A stretch of DNA of 64,000 bases, from contig CAVXOW010000005.1 of assembly GCA_963763485.1 (NCBI GenBank), forward strand, positions 806,001-870,000. The letters are read 5' to 3'. The notes under the pieces were generated by a model that ran no database searches, was not told where the DNA came from, and saw nothing but the letters and a program-made list of their open reading frames with translations. The DNA comes from CAWCKS01 sp963763485 (lineage in GTDB: Bacteria; Pseudomonadota; Alphaproteobacteria; Rhizobiales; Xanthobacteraceae). Made by a program: the position numbers and the translations under genes. Below, in pieces: positions 17,047-25,904 of this stretch (positions are counted from its first letter, which is position 1; every line of letters starts with the position of its first letter).

Positions 17047-18687
17047 TCACGTCGGAGCAGGCTCAGTCAGCCACTGGCGAATGATCGAGACGGTTTCGTG
17101 GGGGTTCTTTTCGGCAAGCTCACCGACGCGATGAACCGACTGGGCGTGAACTTGGCCCTGCACCTGGGCCACGTCGATCAGTTTTGCGGTGTTGCTTGCG
17201 GTGAGTTGTGGCGGGTTGGCGCCGGGCGTCGTGCTGGCGGCAGCGCCATCCTGGGTGACGAGGCTGCTGCTGCGCTCCGGCTCGGACGTCAGCACCTTGC
17301 GGACCAGCGGCCGCACCACGGTGAACAGCACGATCAGGCCGAGGAACGTCATGGCGCCGAGCTCGATGACGTTCATCACGTCATCCTTGGTGAATTGCAG
17401 CTTTGGCAGCCAGCCCTCCGGCTCGGGCACCGGAATGGCGGCTGGCGCATCGGCAAAGCGCAGGTTGACGACCTGCACCTGGTCGCCGCGCTTCTGGTCG
17501 AAGCCGATCGCCGAGCGCACGAGCTGGGAGATGGTGTCGAGTTCCTCCTTGGTGCGCGGCTTGTATGTGACTTCGCCCTTCTCGTCCTTGCCGTAAACGC
17601 CGTCGACCAGTACTGCGACCGAGATACGGTTGACGCGTCCGGCCTCGACCACCTCGGTCTTGGTGGTGCGCGAGATTTCGTAATTGACGATCTCTTCGCT
17701 CTTCTTGCTCTGGTCCTTCGGGGTCGTTGTGGCGTCGGGCTGACGCTGGCCGCCTGGCAATTCGTTCGCGACCGAAACCTGATTTTCCTTGCCGTCGGAG
17801 CTTGATGTCAATTCCTCGCGCGACTGGGTCGAGCGCACCACCTTGCTCTCGGGGTCGAACTTGTCGGAGGTTTCGGTGATCTTGTTGTAGTCGAAATCCG
17901 CGGTCAGCTGCACCCGCGCACGGCCGCTGCCGACCACCGAAGACACGATCGTCTCGATCTGGCTGCGCATCCGCTTTTCAAAGGCCGCGCGCCGCTCATC
18001 GCCATTTACGGCGTCGCTGTTGGCGTCCTCGCCGCCATTGGCGAGCAACTGGCCGTTTTCGTCAACGATCGAGACGCGCTGCGGCTTCAGGCCGTTCACC
18101 GCCGACGCCACGAGATGCCTGATAGCGCGCACCTGGGGCGGCTCGAGCGAGCCGCGGACCCGCACCACAATTGAGGCCGAAGGCTCCGGCGTTTCCCGCG
18201 AGAACAGCGGCCGTTCCGGCAGCACGAGGTGAACGCGTGCGAACTGGACCCGGTCGATCGCGCGAATGGTGCGGGCCAGTTCGCCTTCCAGCGCTCGCAG
18301 GTGGTTGATGTTCTGAACGAAGTTGGTGGCGCCGAGCGCGTCGGATTTGTCGAAGATCTCGTAGCCGACGCCGCCGCCCTTGGGCAGGCTGGATTCGGCA
18401 AGCTTGAGCCGGAGTTTGGTGACCTTGTCCTTGGGCACCATGATGATGGCGCCGTCATTGCGGATCTCGTAGGGGATCGCCTGGCGATCGAGATCCTTGA
18501 TGATTGCCGAGGAGTCCTCGTAGCTCAGGTCGGTGAACAGGGTGGTCATCTGCGGCGAAGTGACCCGCAGGATCACGAAGCCGAAGAAGCCGACCAGCGC
18601 TGCCGCCACGGCGACCATTGCGCCGATGCGCCCCGGACCAAAGCTTTTCAGAAGATCAGCAAAACCTTGCAACTGAACCAGCCCCAT
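17047..18687 (-). CDS. fliF: Flagellar MS-ring protein FliF
   Basis: A 546-residue protein from ATG 18687; an in-frame ATG at 18726 would add a 13-residue leader that does not look genuine. A first transmembrane segment lies at about 22-43, then the secretin-like ring-building domains (LPKGGGVGYEIFD, RVHLVLPERPLFSRE). A low-complexity region around TTTPKDQSKKSEEIVNYE is typical of FliF. The second transmembrane segment is VIELGAMTFLGLIVLFTVV, and a C-terminal tail binds FliG. It is the promoter-proximal gene of the operon. Confidence 0.93.
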   Translation of the reverse strand: MGLVQLQGFADLLKSFGPGRIGAMVAVAAALVGFFGFVILRVTSPQMTTLFTDLSYEDSSAIIKDLDRQAIPYEIRNDGAIIMVPKDKVTKLRLKLAESSLPKGGGVGYEIFDKSDALGATNFVQNINHLRALEGELARTIRAIDRVQFARVHLVLPERPLFSRETPEPSASIVVRVRGSLEPPQVRAIRHLVASAVNGLKPQRVSIVDENGQLLANGGEDANSDAVNGDERRAAFEKRMRSQIETIVSSVVGSGRARVQLTADFDYNKITETSDKFDPESKVVRSTQSREELTSSSDGKENQVSVANELPGGQRQPDATTTPKDQSKKSEEIVNYEISRTTKTEVVEAGRVNRISVAVLVDGVYGKDEKGEVTYKPRTKEELDTISQLVRSAIGFDQKRGDQVQVVNLRFADAPAAIPVPEPEGWLPKLQFTKDDVMNVIELGAMTFLGLIVLFTVVRPLVRKVLTSEPERSSSLVTQDGAAASTTPGANPPQLTASNTAKLIDVAQVQGQVHAQSVHRVGELAEKNPHETVSIIRQWLTEPAPT

Positions 18688-18744
18688 GGATTCGGCGCCA
18701 AAGCCGACTGGGCAAAATTTGCCCATGGGATGGTTTCGATATGG

Positions 18745-18758
18745 TTAACGACGCTTAA
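18745..18758. promoter_or_regulatory. TTAA-N6-TTAA inverted motif upstream of fliF
   Basis: GTTAACGACGCTTAAC lies 58-71 bp before the fliF start. It resembles the CtrA consensus TTAA-N7-TTAA but has a 6-bp spacer. CtrA controls the fliF operon in Caulobacter; whether this variant is bound here is inference. Confidence 0.3.
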
Positions 18759-18797
18759 CGGCTATGGCTGCTTGCTGCAAATTCGCCCAAAAGCGGC

Positions 18798-18831
18798 AAC
18801 GCCGGCCCTGATTGATCAGGCGCCGGCGTTT
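18798..18831 (-). terminator. Hairpin after sciP
   Basis: AACGCCGG and CCGGCGTT flank an inner CTGA-TTGA-TCAG hairpin 21 bp beyond the sciP stop. On the minus strand the stem is followed by GCCGCTTTT. It probably separates sciP from the fliF operon. Confidence 0.55.
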
Positions 18832-18851
18832 GCGATAGCCAATTTGCGTGC

Positions 18852-19127
18852 TTATTGGCGGTATTGCTGAATTCGGGTGGTGCGCAGGCCGGCAAGGCCG
18901 TGCTGGTCGATCGAGTACTGCCAGGACAGGAACTCGTCGACGGTCAGGGTATAGCGGCTGCAGGCCTCTTCGAGGGACAACAAGCCACCGCGAACCGCGG
19001 CAACGACCTCCGCCTTGCGGCGGATGACCCAGCGTTTGGTGCCTGGGGCGGGCAGGTCGGCAATCGTCAGCGGACTGCCGTCTGGCCCGATGACATACTT
19101 CACCCTCGGGCGGTGGGGTTCTGTCAT
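18852..19127 (-). CDS. sciP: DUF1153 small protein, SciP-type CtrA inhibitor
   Basis: A 91-residue protein starting MTEPHRPRVKYVIGPDG. The family hallmarks are YVIGPDG, TIADLPAP, TKRWVIRRKAEVVAAVRGG and YTLTVDEFLSWQ. DUF1153 corresponds to Caulobacter SciP, a small DNA- and CtrA-binding protein that represses CtrA-activated promoters in early G1. The helical core WVIRRKAEVVAAVRGGLLSL is the predicted helix-turn-helix. It lies between flgD and fliF, and a CtrA-like site lies upstream. Confidence 0.85.
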   Translation of the reverse strand: MTEPHRPRVKYVIGPDGSPLTIADLPAPGTKRWVIRRKAEVVAAVRGGLLSLEEACSRYTLTVDEFLSWQYSIDQHGLAGLRTTRIQQYRQ

Positions 19128-19183
19128 GGTTTACTCACAAACTCGACTAACTGAACATATGCCGGCAATCTAAGCCGCTCGGC

Positions 19184-19198
19184 TTAAGATTTGGCTAA
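19184..19198. promoter_or_regulatory. CtrA-like site upstream of sciP
   Basis: TTAA (19184) - N7 - CTAA (19195) on the plus strand, which reads TTAG-N7-TTAA on the coding strand of sciP. It matches the CtrA consensus TTAA-N7-TTAA at seven of eight bases and lies 57 bp upstream of the start. Control of sciP by CtrA is known in Caulobacter. Confidence 0.45.
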
Positions 19199-19319
19199 GC
19201 GCAATTCCAAAATGCGATAGTTTGGCGCCAAAATGCGCGAGTTCCCGTCGGCGAATGGTCGTTCCGCAGTGACGGGAAGAATGACGAGGTCGTGCTGGAG
19301 GCTGAGGCGGCTGGCGACG

Positions 19320-20012
19320 CTAGTTTGACTGTGCCGCGCCGCTGCGAATGACCTGCTTGATTTGGCTGATCGTATAGTCTTGACCACCGATCGACAGGGT
19401 GGGCGGCGTCTTGGTCAGGTCGACCGAGTCGACGGTGCCCTCAATTTGTGTGGAGACGGCCGTGGTCTGGCCCGAGGCATCGGTGGCGTTGACCGAGATC
19501 GTGTAATTGCCGTCGGGCCACTGAGTCCCGTCATTGCCCCTGCCGTTCCACGGAAAGACCTGATTGCCGGCATTGAGGGTGTAGTCGCCGGAGAACACCG
19601 TTTGCCCGTTGGAACTCGTGATAGTCACGTGGGCGTTGACCGGCTTCGGCGCGTTGAGGCTCCAGGCGGCCGAGCTGTTGGTCAATGCCGCGGTCGAGCC
19701 GTCGACCACCGCGGTCGAGCCGACGAAGTTAAGGGCCTGTGTCGCCTGCGCGGTCTGTTGCAGGCTGACGAGGGTGGAGAGCTGATCATTCGACTTCAGC
19801 TGTTGCTCGACTTGGGCGAATTGTACCAGCTGCTGGGTGAACTGGTTGGTGTCGAGCGGATCAAGCGGGTTCTGGTTCTTCAGCTGCGTCGTCAGCAGCG
19901 TGAGGAACGTCTGAAAGTTGTCGGCAAGGGTTTGATTGGACGACTTGGTGGTCGAGGTTACCGGCGATGCCGCGGAGACCACGGTCGGTGCGATTGTTGC
20001 GTCGGTGGCCAT
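19320..20012 (-). CDS. flgD: Flagellar hook assembly (capping) protein FlgD
   Basis: A 230-residue protein. The conserved N-terminal capping region is present (FLTLLTTQLKNQNPLDPLDT, then NQFTQQLVQFAQVEQQLKSND). A FlgD Ig-like domain follows (NAHVTITSSNGQTVFSGDY, WNGRGNDGTQWPDGNYTISV). FlgD caps the growing hook and is removed afterwards. It has no signal peptide, consistent with export by the flagellar type III system. It starts 11 bp after the fliK stop, so the two are cotranscribed. Confidence 0.92.
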   Translation of the reverse strand: MATDATIAPTVVSAASPVTSTTKSSNQTLADNFQTFLTLLTTQLKNQNPLDPLDTNQFTQQLVQFAQVEQQLKSNDQLSTLVSLQQTAQATQALNFVGSTAVVDGSTAALTNSSAAWSLNAPKPVNAHVTITSSNGQTVFSGDYTLNAGNQVFPWNGRGNDGTQWPDGNYTISVNATDASGQTTAVSTQIEGTVDSVDLTKTPPTLSIGGQDYTISQIKQVIRSGAAQSN

Positions 20013-20023
20013 ACGTTACTCCC

Positions 20024-21805
20024 TCAGACTGTGATGTCTACGCCGCTGCTTGCATTGAGCGAGCGTCCGTAGCTGCGGCCGGCGGCACTTGCGGCAGCAG
20101 CCGCGTCGTCATCGACAACGACCAGCCGCTGCGGGTTTTGACCGCTGCCGTTGCTGTTGCTCTGGCCTTGCTGCGGATTTTGGTCGCGCAGGCTGAATTG
20201 CAGGCCGCTGTCGCTGGTCTTCAAGCCGGCATCCTGGAGGGCCTGTTGCAGCTGCGGCGCGTCGCGGCGCAAGAGGTCGAGCGTTTCCGATTTTTCGACA
20301 AACAGTCGCGATGTCACCTGCCCGTTGCGATCGACATCGAGCCTGACGTCGATGCGTCCAAGGTCTGGCGGATCAAGGCGGATCTCGAACCGGCTATTGC
20401 CGGCCTTGGCGTTGGCAGAAATCTCGACGGCAAGTCCGCCGAGCGGGATCGCTTGTCCGGTCATCACGGTCAGGCTGGACGTGTCGAGTGCGGTTGCGGT
20501 CACCGGAGCCGGCGTCGCCGCTGTGGCGGCATTGGCGGCGGCGGATTGCGCGGCGTTCGAGTTTGAAAGATCCGGTGTGCTGAGGGCGCCTTGCAGCGTG
20601 ACCCGCGGTTCGATGCTGGCATGCTGATGAAAGGTGGGCGCCGCCGCAGGAGCAGCCTCAGGTAGCGCCTTGGCGAGGGTCTCGTCGGACGTGTCGCTGG
20701 CCTGGGCGCTGCCGCCGGGTTTCTTCTGCGTGAGCGGATCGACGGCGGACTTCGCGTCGTCGGTCGCGGCTACTTTGGTGCCCTGCGGGTCGAGTGCTGC
20801 GGGCTGTTCGATCTGGGTGGCGGTGATTTTTGCGTCCACAGCGATCGAGGCAACCTTGCTGTTCTTGACGGTTGGCGTGCTCGGAGGGGCCACGTTGACG
20901 GGCGCTGTCGTTTGCGCAGCAGCAGCCTGTGCAAGGGCGGCAGCACCATCAGGAACCACGGGCGCAGTCGAAGCCTGCGCGGTCATCGGATCGGTGGATT
21001 GCGCCGCGGACTGTTGCGCCGTGATGATTGCCTGGGTCTGATCAGTTGCTGCAGCTTTTGCGTCGGCGGATGTTCCGTGGACAACGGTGGCATCAGACGG
21101 AGCAGTTGCCTTCAGCTCGGTAGCCGCGACATCAGCCGCGACCTTGCTGGCTGCCGCTGCGGCGATTGCGCCGGGGACGCTGGACGCTCCAGTGGTCGCG
21201 GTCACGGCACTTGCGATGGAATCGCCGTTCGGGGTTGTCGGTGACGCGGGGGATGCGACCTCCGCGACCACGGCAACGACGAGCGAAGTCGCCTGATCGA
21301 CCGGCACGGATTGCGCCGCATCCAGCGTGGTGTCGTTTGCCGTCGCATCGCTCTTGGTCGTTGCCTTGCCCTTACCCTGGCTCGCCCCGCTCTGGGCTGC
21401 GGCATCGGACTTGGCCGCGGCGGTGGATGCTCCCGCAGTGACCGACTCTGTGGTGGTCGTGGAGGCGTCCGCAGGTTGCTGCCGTTGATCGGTCGTATCC
21501 GTGGTCTTTGCATTGCCGTCGCTGTTCGAGGCCGCATTCGTCTCGCCACGGGCCGGCGGAGTCTTGTCCTTGGTATTGGCGGCATCGGCGGGCGGCACGG
21601 AATTGCTGTCGTCTCCGTGCGCGGGCGCGGCCTGGTTGTCTGGCTGGCGCGGGCTTTCATCGCGGTTTGCGGTCGCAGCGTCGGTATTGCTGTCGACCAG
21701 GTTCGAGAAGCCAGTGGTGGGCGCAGAGGCGTTGTCCGTCGAGCCCCTGGTGCGGAGGAAAGCCTGCTGAGTGTAGACGGCGGTTTCGGCGGTGACGCTC
21801 AACAC
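20024..21805 (-). CDS. fliK: Flagellar hook-length control protein FliK
   Basis: A 593-residue protein. The first 420 residues are low-complexity, very rich in Ala, Thr, Asp, Ser and Gln, and probably disordered, as expected of the molecular-ruler part of FliK. The C-terminal domain carries the Flg_hook motif region (LDPPDLGRIDVRLDVDRNGQ, then LRRDAPQLQQALQDAGL and LQFSLRDQ), which switches export specificity through FlhB. At 593 residues it is long for the family. It is followed directly by flgD. Confidence 0.9.
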   Translation of the reverse strand: MLSVTAETAVYTQQAFLRTRGSTDNASAPTTGFSNLVDSNTDAATANRDESPRQPDNQAAPAHGDDSNSVPPADAANTKDKTPPARGETNAASNSDGNAKTTDTTDQRQQPADASTTTTESVTAGASTAAAKSDAAAQSGASQGKGKATTKSDATANDTTLDAAQSVPVDQATSLVVAVVAEVASPASPTTPNGDSIASAVTATTGASSVPGAIAAAAASKVAADVAATELKATAPSDATVVHGTSADAKAAATDQTQAIITAQQSAAQSTDPMTAQASTAPVVPDGAAALAQAAAAQTTAPVNVAPPSTPTVKNSKVASIAVDAKITATQIEQPAALDPQGTKVAATDDAKSAVDPLTQKKPGGSAQASDTSDETLAKALPEAAPAAAPTFHQHASIEPRVTLQGALSTPDLSNSNAAQSAAANAATAATPAPVTATALDTSSLTVMTGQAIPLGGLAVEISANAKAGNSRFEIRLDPPDLGRIDVRLDVDRNGQVTSRLFVEKSETLDLLRRDAPQLQQALQDAGLKTSDSGLQFSLRDQNPQQGQSNSNGSGQNPQRLVVVDDDAAAAASAAGRSYGRSLNASSGVDITV

Positions 21806-22081
21806 GGCTAAGGCCCCTTTGACGGATCGATCCGGAGCTACCGCAGCAAAGTCCGGGCCAGCTTGTAAATTTCATATATTTCAGATGCTTAGAGCGCGAT
21901 TGGCTGGGCCGGTCCATGCCCGCCGATGGAGTCCTTCTTGCCTGTCGGCAACAATTGCCGATGGGGCCGTTCTCCGATTGCGCGGGGCCGCCCCCGCCTA
22001 TAAGTAAAAGGCTCTCAACGACGCTCCGAAAACGCGACGTTCGCGCGCTCTGGCCGCCGCCACGAGACCGATCACAGGACC

Positions 22082-23263
22082 ATGCGAAACAGCCTCGACA
22101 TCGAAGGTCGACCGCAGGACACCCGCGTCGTTGTCGCGATGTCGGGCGGCGTCGATTCCTCGACCACCGCCGCCCTGCTAAAGGCTGAGGGCTACGATGT
22201 CGTCGGGGTCACCCTGCAGCTCTACGATCACGGCGCTGCCACCCACCGCAAAGGCGCCTGCTGCGCCGGCCAGGACATTTACGATGCCCGTGCGGTGGCC
22301 GACCGCATCGGCATTCCGCATTACGTGCTCGACTACGAAGAACGGTTCCGCGAGGCGGTGATCGAGCGTTTTGTCGAGAGCTATATCGCGGGCGAGACGC
22401 CGGTGCCGTGCATCGAGTGCAATCGCGTCATCAAGTTTGACGAACTGCTCGCGACTGCGAGACAGTTCGGTGCGCAGGTGCTGGCGACGGGCCACTACGT
22501 CGCGTCGCGACGGCTGCCTGATGGCTCGCGCGCCCTGCATTGCGCGAAGGACGCCGATCGTGACCAGAGCTATTTTCTGTTTGCGACTACGCAGGCGCAG
22601 CTCGACGGTGTACGCTTTCCGCTCGGCGACATGAGCAAGAGCGAGACGCGCGCGCTGGCGCATCGCTTCGATTTGCCGGTCGCCGACAAGCACGACAGCC
22701 AGGACATCTGTTTCGTTCCCGCTGGCCGCTACACCGACATCATCAACCGGTTGAAGCCCGACGCTGTCGCGCCCGGCGAGATTGTCGACCTGCAGGGCCG
22801 CGTGCTCGGTCGCCATCAGGGCATTGTGAACTTCACCGTCGGTCAGCGCCGTGGTCTTGGCATTACTGCGGCGGAGCCTCTCTTTGTGGTGCGGCTCGAG
22901 GCCAATGCGCATCGCGTGGTGGTCGGGCCGCGCCAGGCGTTGAAGACGAGCCGCATTATCCTGCGTGAGGTGAACTGGATTGGCCCAGGCGAGCTTGCGC
23001 AATGGGACACTGAGATCTACGTCCGCGTGCGCTCGACGCGGCCGCCGCAGCCTGCGCGCCTGCGGGTCAATGGCGGGATTTGCGAAGTCGAGCTGGTCGA
23101 CGGCGAAGAGGGCGTTTCGCCGGGGCAGGCGTGCGTGTTCTACGACGCGCCAAGTGGGCAAGCGCGGGTGCTTGGTGGCGGTTTCATCGTTCGCGCCCAT
23201 GCGCTCGCGGAGCGACATGATCCGCGCGACGATGTGGCGCTTGTCGCCGCACGCGCCTCATAG
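22082..23263 (+). CDS. mnmA: tRNA-specific 2-thiouridylase MnmA
   Basis: A 393-residue enzyme that thiolates U34 of tRNA-Lys, -Glu and -Gln. The PP-loop SGGVDSS is at 21-27. Catalytic Cys113 lies in CIECNRVIKFD, and the second Cys210, which forms the persulfide, lies in HDSQDIC. The tRNA-recognition region FTVGQRRGLGI and the C-terminal beta-barrel are complete. The ATG is preceded by CACAGGACC. The methyltransferase gene begins 28 bp downstream. Confidence 0.95.
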   Translation: MRNSLDIEGRPQDTRVVVAMSGGVDSSTTAALLKAEGYDVVGVTLQLYDHGAATHRKGACCAGQDIYDARAVADRIGIPHYVLDYEERFREAVIERFVESYIAGETPVPCIECNRVIKFDELLATARQFGAQVLATGHYVASRRLPDGSRALHCAKDADRDQSYFLFATTQAQLDGVRFPLGDMSKSETRALAHRFDLPVADKHDSQDICFVPAGRYTDIINRLKPDAVAPGEIVDLQGRVLGRHQGIVNFTVGQRRGLGITAAEPLFVVRLEANAHRVVVGPRQALKTSRIILREVNWIGPGELAQWDTEIYVRVRSTRPPQPARLRVNGGICEVELVDGEEGVSPGQACVFYDAPSGQARVLGGGFIVRAHALAERHDPRDDVALVAARAS

Positions 23264-23290
23264 CGACAGCACGTCGGTCGGGCAGGGGGC

Positions 23291-23929
23291 ATGGCTCAGG
23301 ATATCGATCGCGCCGGCGTGGCCAAGGCTTATGCGCGCTGGGCTCCGGTCTACGATGTCGTGTTTGGCCAGGTTTTCGATTCCGGCCGCAAGGCGTCGAT
23401 CGCGGCGGCCGACGCGATCGGCGGGCGCGTGCTCGACGTCGGCGTCGGCACCGGCCTGTCGCTCTCGGACTATTCACCCACGACGCGCTTGCACGGCGTC
23501 GACATCTCGCTCCCGATGCTGCGCAAGGCGCAGCAGCGCGTGCGCGAGTTCAACCTCACCAATGTCGAGTCGCTCAGCGTAATGGACGCAAAGCATCTCG
23601 CGTTTGCCGATGGCGTGTTTGATGCGGTGGTGGCGCAATACGTCATCACCGCGGTGCCGGATCCGGAAGCAACCCTCGACGACTTCGTCCGCGTGCTCAA
23701 GACTGGCGGTGAACTCATCCTCGTCAACCACATCGGCGCCGAGCGTGGACCCCGGCGCAGTTTTGAGCTGGCGTTTGCGCCGCTGGCGCGTCGGCTCGGC
23801 TGGCGCCCGGAGTTTCCGTGGACCCGCCTTGTCAATTGGGCAGGCATCCACGGCGGCGTCATGCTTGTTGAGCGGCGGCCGATGCCGCCGATGGGACATT
23901 TTTCGCTGATCCGCTACCGCAAGAATTGA
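23291..23929 (+). CDS. pmtA: PmtA-like class I SAM-dependent methyltransferase
   Basis: A 212-residue protein. SAM motif I is VLDVGVGTG at about residues 47-55, then GVDISLPMLRKAQ, and motif IV-like DAVVAQYVITAVPDPE. The closing FSLIRYRKN and ERRPMPPMGHF are like those of bacterial phosphatidylethanolamine N-methyltransferases of the rhizobial/Rhodobacter type, which make phosphatidylcholine. Quinone methyltransferases are the main alternative. It lies 28 bp after mnmA. Confidence 0.7.
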   Translation: MAQDIDRAGVAKAYARWAPVYDVVFGQVFDSGRKASIAAADAIGGRVLDVGVGTGLSLSDYSPTTRLHGVDISLPMLRKAQQRVREFNLTNVESLSVMDAKHLAFADGVFDAVVAQYVITAVPDPEATLDDFVRVLKTGGELILVNHIGAERGPRRSFELAFAPLARRLGWRPEFPWTRLVNWAGIHGGVMLVERRPMPPMGHFSLIRYRKN

Positions 23930-23995
23930 CTGCTGTTCCCGACCAAGCGGTCGAGCTTTCGTGGAACTCGCTCGCGTGCGGCTGGTTAGGGCTGC

Positions 23996-24370
23996 ATGAT
24001 GATACGCACGAAGCTGGTTGCAACCCTCACGGCCGCTGTGCTGACGATGCCGACAATCGTGCGCGGCCAGGCGCCCGCGACGCCGGCCACACCGCCGCCG
24101 CCGACCGCGATCCAGAACCACCCGGACGCCAACACTGACTGCGCGCCGAGCAAGCTGTCGAACCCGAATGCGCGGCCCGGCGTGACGACCGGACAATCGC
24201 AGTCGGATTCAGCCCCACTCTCGGACCGGTTGGCAGCCGGCAACGGTGTTCTCTGTCCGCCCTCCGGCGTCGACCCGGAAATCCGCGCGCCGACGCCTGA
24301 TACAGGCAAAATGCCGGTGATTCTGCCTCCAGGATCGCCGGGCGGCGATACAGCGGTGCAGCCAAAATAG
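23996..24370 (+). CDS. Secreted proline-rich small hypothetical protein
   Basis: A 124-residue protein with a clear Sec signal peptide: basic start MMIRTK, hydrophobic core LVATLTAAVLTMPTIV, and likely cleavage after RGQA. The mature part is Pro/Ala/Asn-rich and largely disordered (PATPATPPPPTAI), with two Cys that could pair. It is predicted to be periplasmic. No family is recognised; similar short secreted proteins are common in Bradyrhizobium. Confidence 0.55.
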   Translation: MMIRTKLVATLTAAVLTMPTIVRGQAPATPATPPPPTAIQNHPDANTDCAPSKLSNPNARPGVTTGQSQSDSAPLSDRLAAGNGVLCPPSGVDPEIRAPTPDTGKMPVILPPGSPGGDTAVQPK

Positions 24371-24458
24371 CGGTGGGCAGCGGATTTCTTGACAGCGATT
24401 TGCCGCCCTCATTATATGCCGCGCGGCTCGCAGGGCCGTTTGGCGCTGGCGCGCCTGT

Positions 24459-24535
24459 GGCGGGGTAGCTCAGTTGGTTAGAGCACGGGAATCATAATCC
24501 TGGGGTCGGCGGTTCAAATCCGTCCCCCGCTACCA
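24459..24535 (+). tRNA. tRNA-Met (anticodon CAT)
   Basis: A 77-nt cloverleaf including the encoded CCA. The acceptor stem is GGCGGGG/CCCCGCT, the D-arm is TAGCTCAGTTGGTTAGAGC, and the anticodon stem CGGGA/TCCTG encloses loop ATCATAA with CAT at the anticodon. The T-arm has GGTTCAAATCC. The G-C-rich acceptor and loop fit elongator Met better than the Ile2 tRNA, whose CAT is modified to lysidine, but sequence alone does not prove this. Confidence 0.93.
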
Positions 24536-24624
24536 AACGAAATCAAGCATTTAGATTTGTTTCGCCCTCAGGGCCGAAAATCCACATTCCTCACCGATCC
24601 CTCAAGTTGTCGTAGGGAGACGTG

Positions 24625-24834
24625 ATGAACGCTTCAAGACTTGGCGGACGATCGTCAGGGCAGGGGCTCTTTGCCTGCGCCATATTGCTCGCGCCGATGC
24701 TTTTCGTAATGCTTTTGATCGGCGTGGCAAGTCGCAGATCTGCGCTAGCAATGGCTGGGCCTTCACCTGCCCAGGCCCAATGGTCCCTCTACAAACTAAG
24801 GAGGGTTCCATTTTGGACAATGACGCTTCTTTAA
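24625..24834 (+). CDS. Small hypothetical protein with one membrane segment
   Basis: A 69-residue frame starting MNASRLGGRSS behind GGGAG. One hydrophobic segment (LFACAILLAPMLFVMLLIGVA) is followed by SRRSALAMAGPSPAQAQ, which resembles a signal-peptidase site. The tail is short and basic. It lies just after tRNA-Met in a lower-GC stretch. No family is recognised. Confidence 0.35.
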   Translation: MNASRLGGRSSGQGLFACAILLAPMLFVMLLIGVASRRSALAMAGPSPAQAQWSLYKLRRVPFWTMTLL

Positions 24835-24892
24835 GCCGCTGTCGGCAAATTGAGCGCGCGCCGTCTCTACGCGTCACGGGCGGTGGTAGGCC

Positions 24893-24931
24893 AAACCGCC
24901 GCTAGTGAGGGGGCTGACTAGCGGCGGTTTT
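24893..24931. terminator. Strong hairpin terminator
   Basis: A perfect 14-bp stem, AAACCGCCGCTAGT/ACTAGCGGCGGTTT, with a 10-nt loop. It ends in TTTT on the plus strand and begins with AAA, so it could act in either direction. It lies 58 bp after the small gene at 24625. Confidence 0.8.
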
Positions 24932-25088
24932 CGCCCAATCGTGGCGCTCACTGGTTTCATGTCGCATTAACCAGACTCACCGACCGTGGCGTGCCGCGAT
25001 GTTTTCTGATGTGCGGCTTTCTCCTAGAGCGCCGCCGGTCCTTCGCCTTCTGCCTATGACCGGCGGCGGCAACCGTTGGCGCGGGCAC

Positions 25089-25223
25089 ATGGCAAAGGCC
25101 CTTCTCGCGATAGCGCTGGCCGCAGCGCTGATCCGGGCTTTCGACAACTATTTTTTCTTCGGCAAGTACACCGACACCGCGATATTTGTGGCGGGTCAAA
25201 TTTGGCGGTCGCTCGGCATATGA
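25089..25223 (+). CDS. Very small membrane protein, 44 aa
   Basis: Starts MAKALLAIALAAALIRAFDN and continues YFFFGKYTDTAIFVAGQIWR. The pattern is one transmembrane helix followed by an aromatic YxxGKYTD-type motif that I associate with short membrane proteins of Bradyrhizobium. A longer reading from ATG 25056 is possible. The function is unknown. Confidence 0.4.
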   Translation: MAKALLAIALAAALIRAFDNYFFFGKYTDTAIFVAGQIWRSLGI

Positions 25224-25509
25224 CATTGCCTCGGTAGAACGAGCCGATAATAGCCGGGTTGTCGTAAAGTGCGTTCAGAGTGGGGCCCATGAAGGCCTTC
25301 TTTCGCGCGCCTGGCCCAAAGATCCCAACTTCGAATATGTCGATATGGCGCTTCTCAGGATCGCTCGAAATGAGCGCGGCTCTTATTGCCTGCGCGAACT
25401 CGACGAAGACGACGACTTTGTCTCTGGGGCCTGTGGCGCGCTAAGTCGTGAGCAGGCCATTTCTTTGATTGAGCAACTGCGGCCTGAGCTCAAGTGCGCG
25501 CACGGCTAA
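25186..25509 (+). CDS. Possible small hypothetical protein
   Basis: An open frame of up to 107 residues that overlaps the end of the previous small gene. The part from about residue 25 looks protein-like (NFEYVDMALLRIARNERGSY, then LSREQAISLIEQLRPELK). No good ribosome binding site fixes the start, which may be a GTG near 25262. No family is recognised. Confidence 0.3.
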   Translation: MWRVKFGGRSAYDIASVERADNSRVVVKCVQSGAHEGLLSRAWPKDPNFEYVDMALLRIARNERGSYCLRELDEDDDFVSGACGALSREQAISLIEQLRPELKCAHG

Positions 25510-25709
25510 TCCTTGTCAGCCCGCTCCCCACCCGCGATCATGCGATTTGTTCCAATACTGCAGGCAATTCGGGCCCTCGCATAACACCCATTCCGCCCAG
25601 CGCCGCCTTCGGTTGGACGCAATACCGGAGCGAAAACGCTGTGGGTGACGACTCAAGCCACACGGCGTCTGAGTTGTTTGATGGGTGCGAAACAAGGCGC
25701 GGGGGAAAC

Positions 25710-25904
25710 ATGATCGCTGCAGTGATCGTGGCGTGGCTTCTGTTGAATGTTGCTATCGTCGGCTGGTTAACTTGGGTCCGCATTGTCCGCCCAGACCGCG
25801 AGAAGTTGCAGCGGGAGCGCGAGCGGCAGTCGATTGGAGCTGGCTTTCCGCTCGCTAGAAGGCGGAAAGCACGAACCGAATTACGACCTGCGCAGTCGTC
25901 GTGA
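25710..25904 (+). CDS. Small single-span membrane protein, 64 aa
   Basis: Starts MIAAVIVAWLLLNVAIVGWL behind GGGGGAA. One N-terminal transmembrane helix precedes a highly charged cytoplasmic tail (RPDREKLQRERERQ). It overlaps the 3' end of the convergent gene at 25881 by 24 bp. The function is unknown. Confidence 0.45.
   Translation: MIAAVIVAWLLLNVAIVGWLTWVRIVRPDREKLQRERERQSIGAGFPLARRRKARTELRPAQSS

Noticed and set aside
24536..24570. Weak hairpin directly after tRNA-Met
   Set aside because: The stem is short and interrupted with no proper T-run, so it is not called as a terminator.
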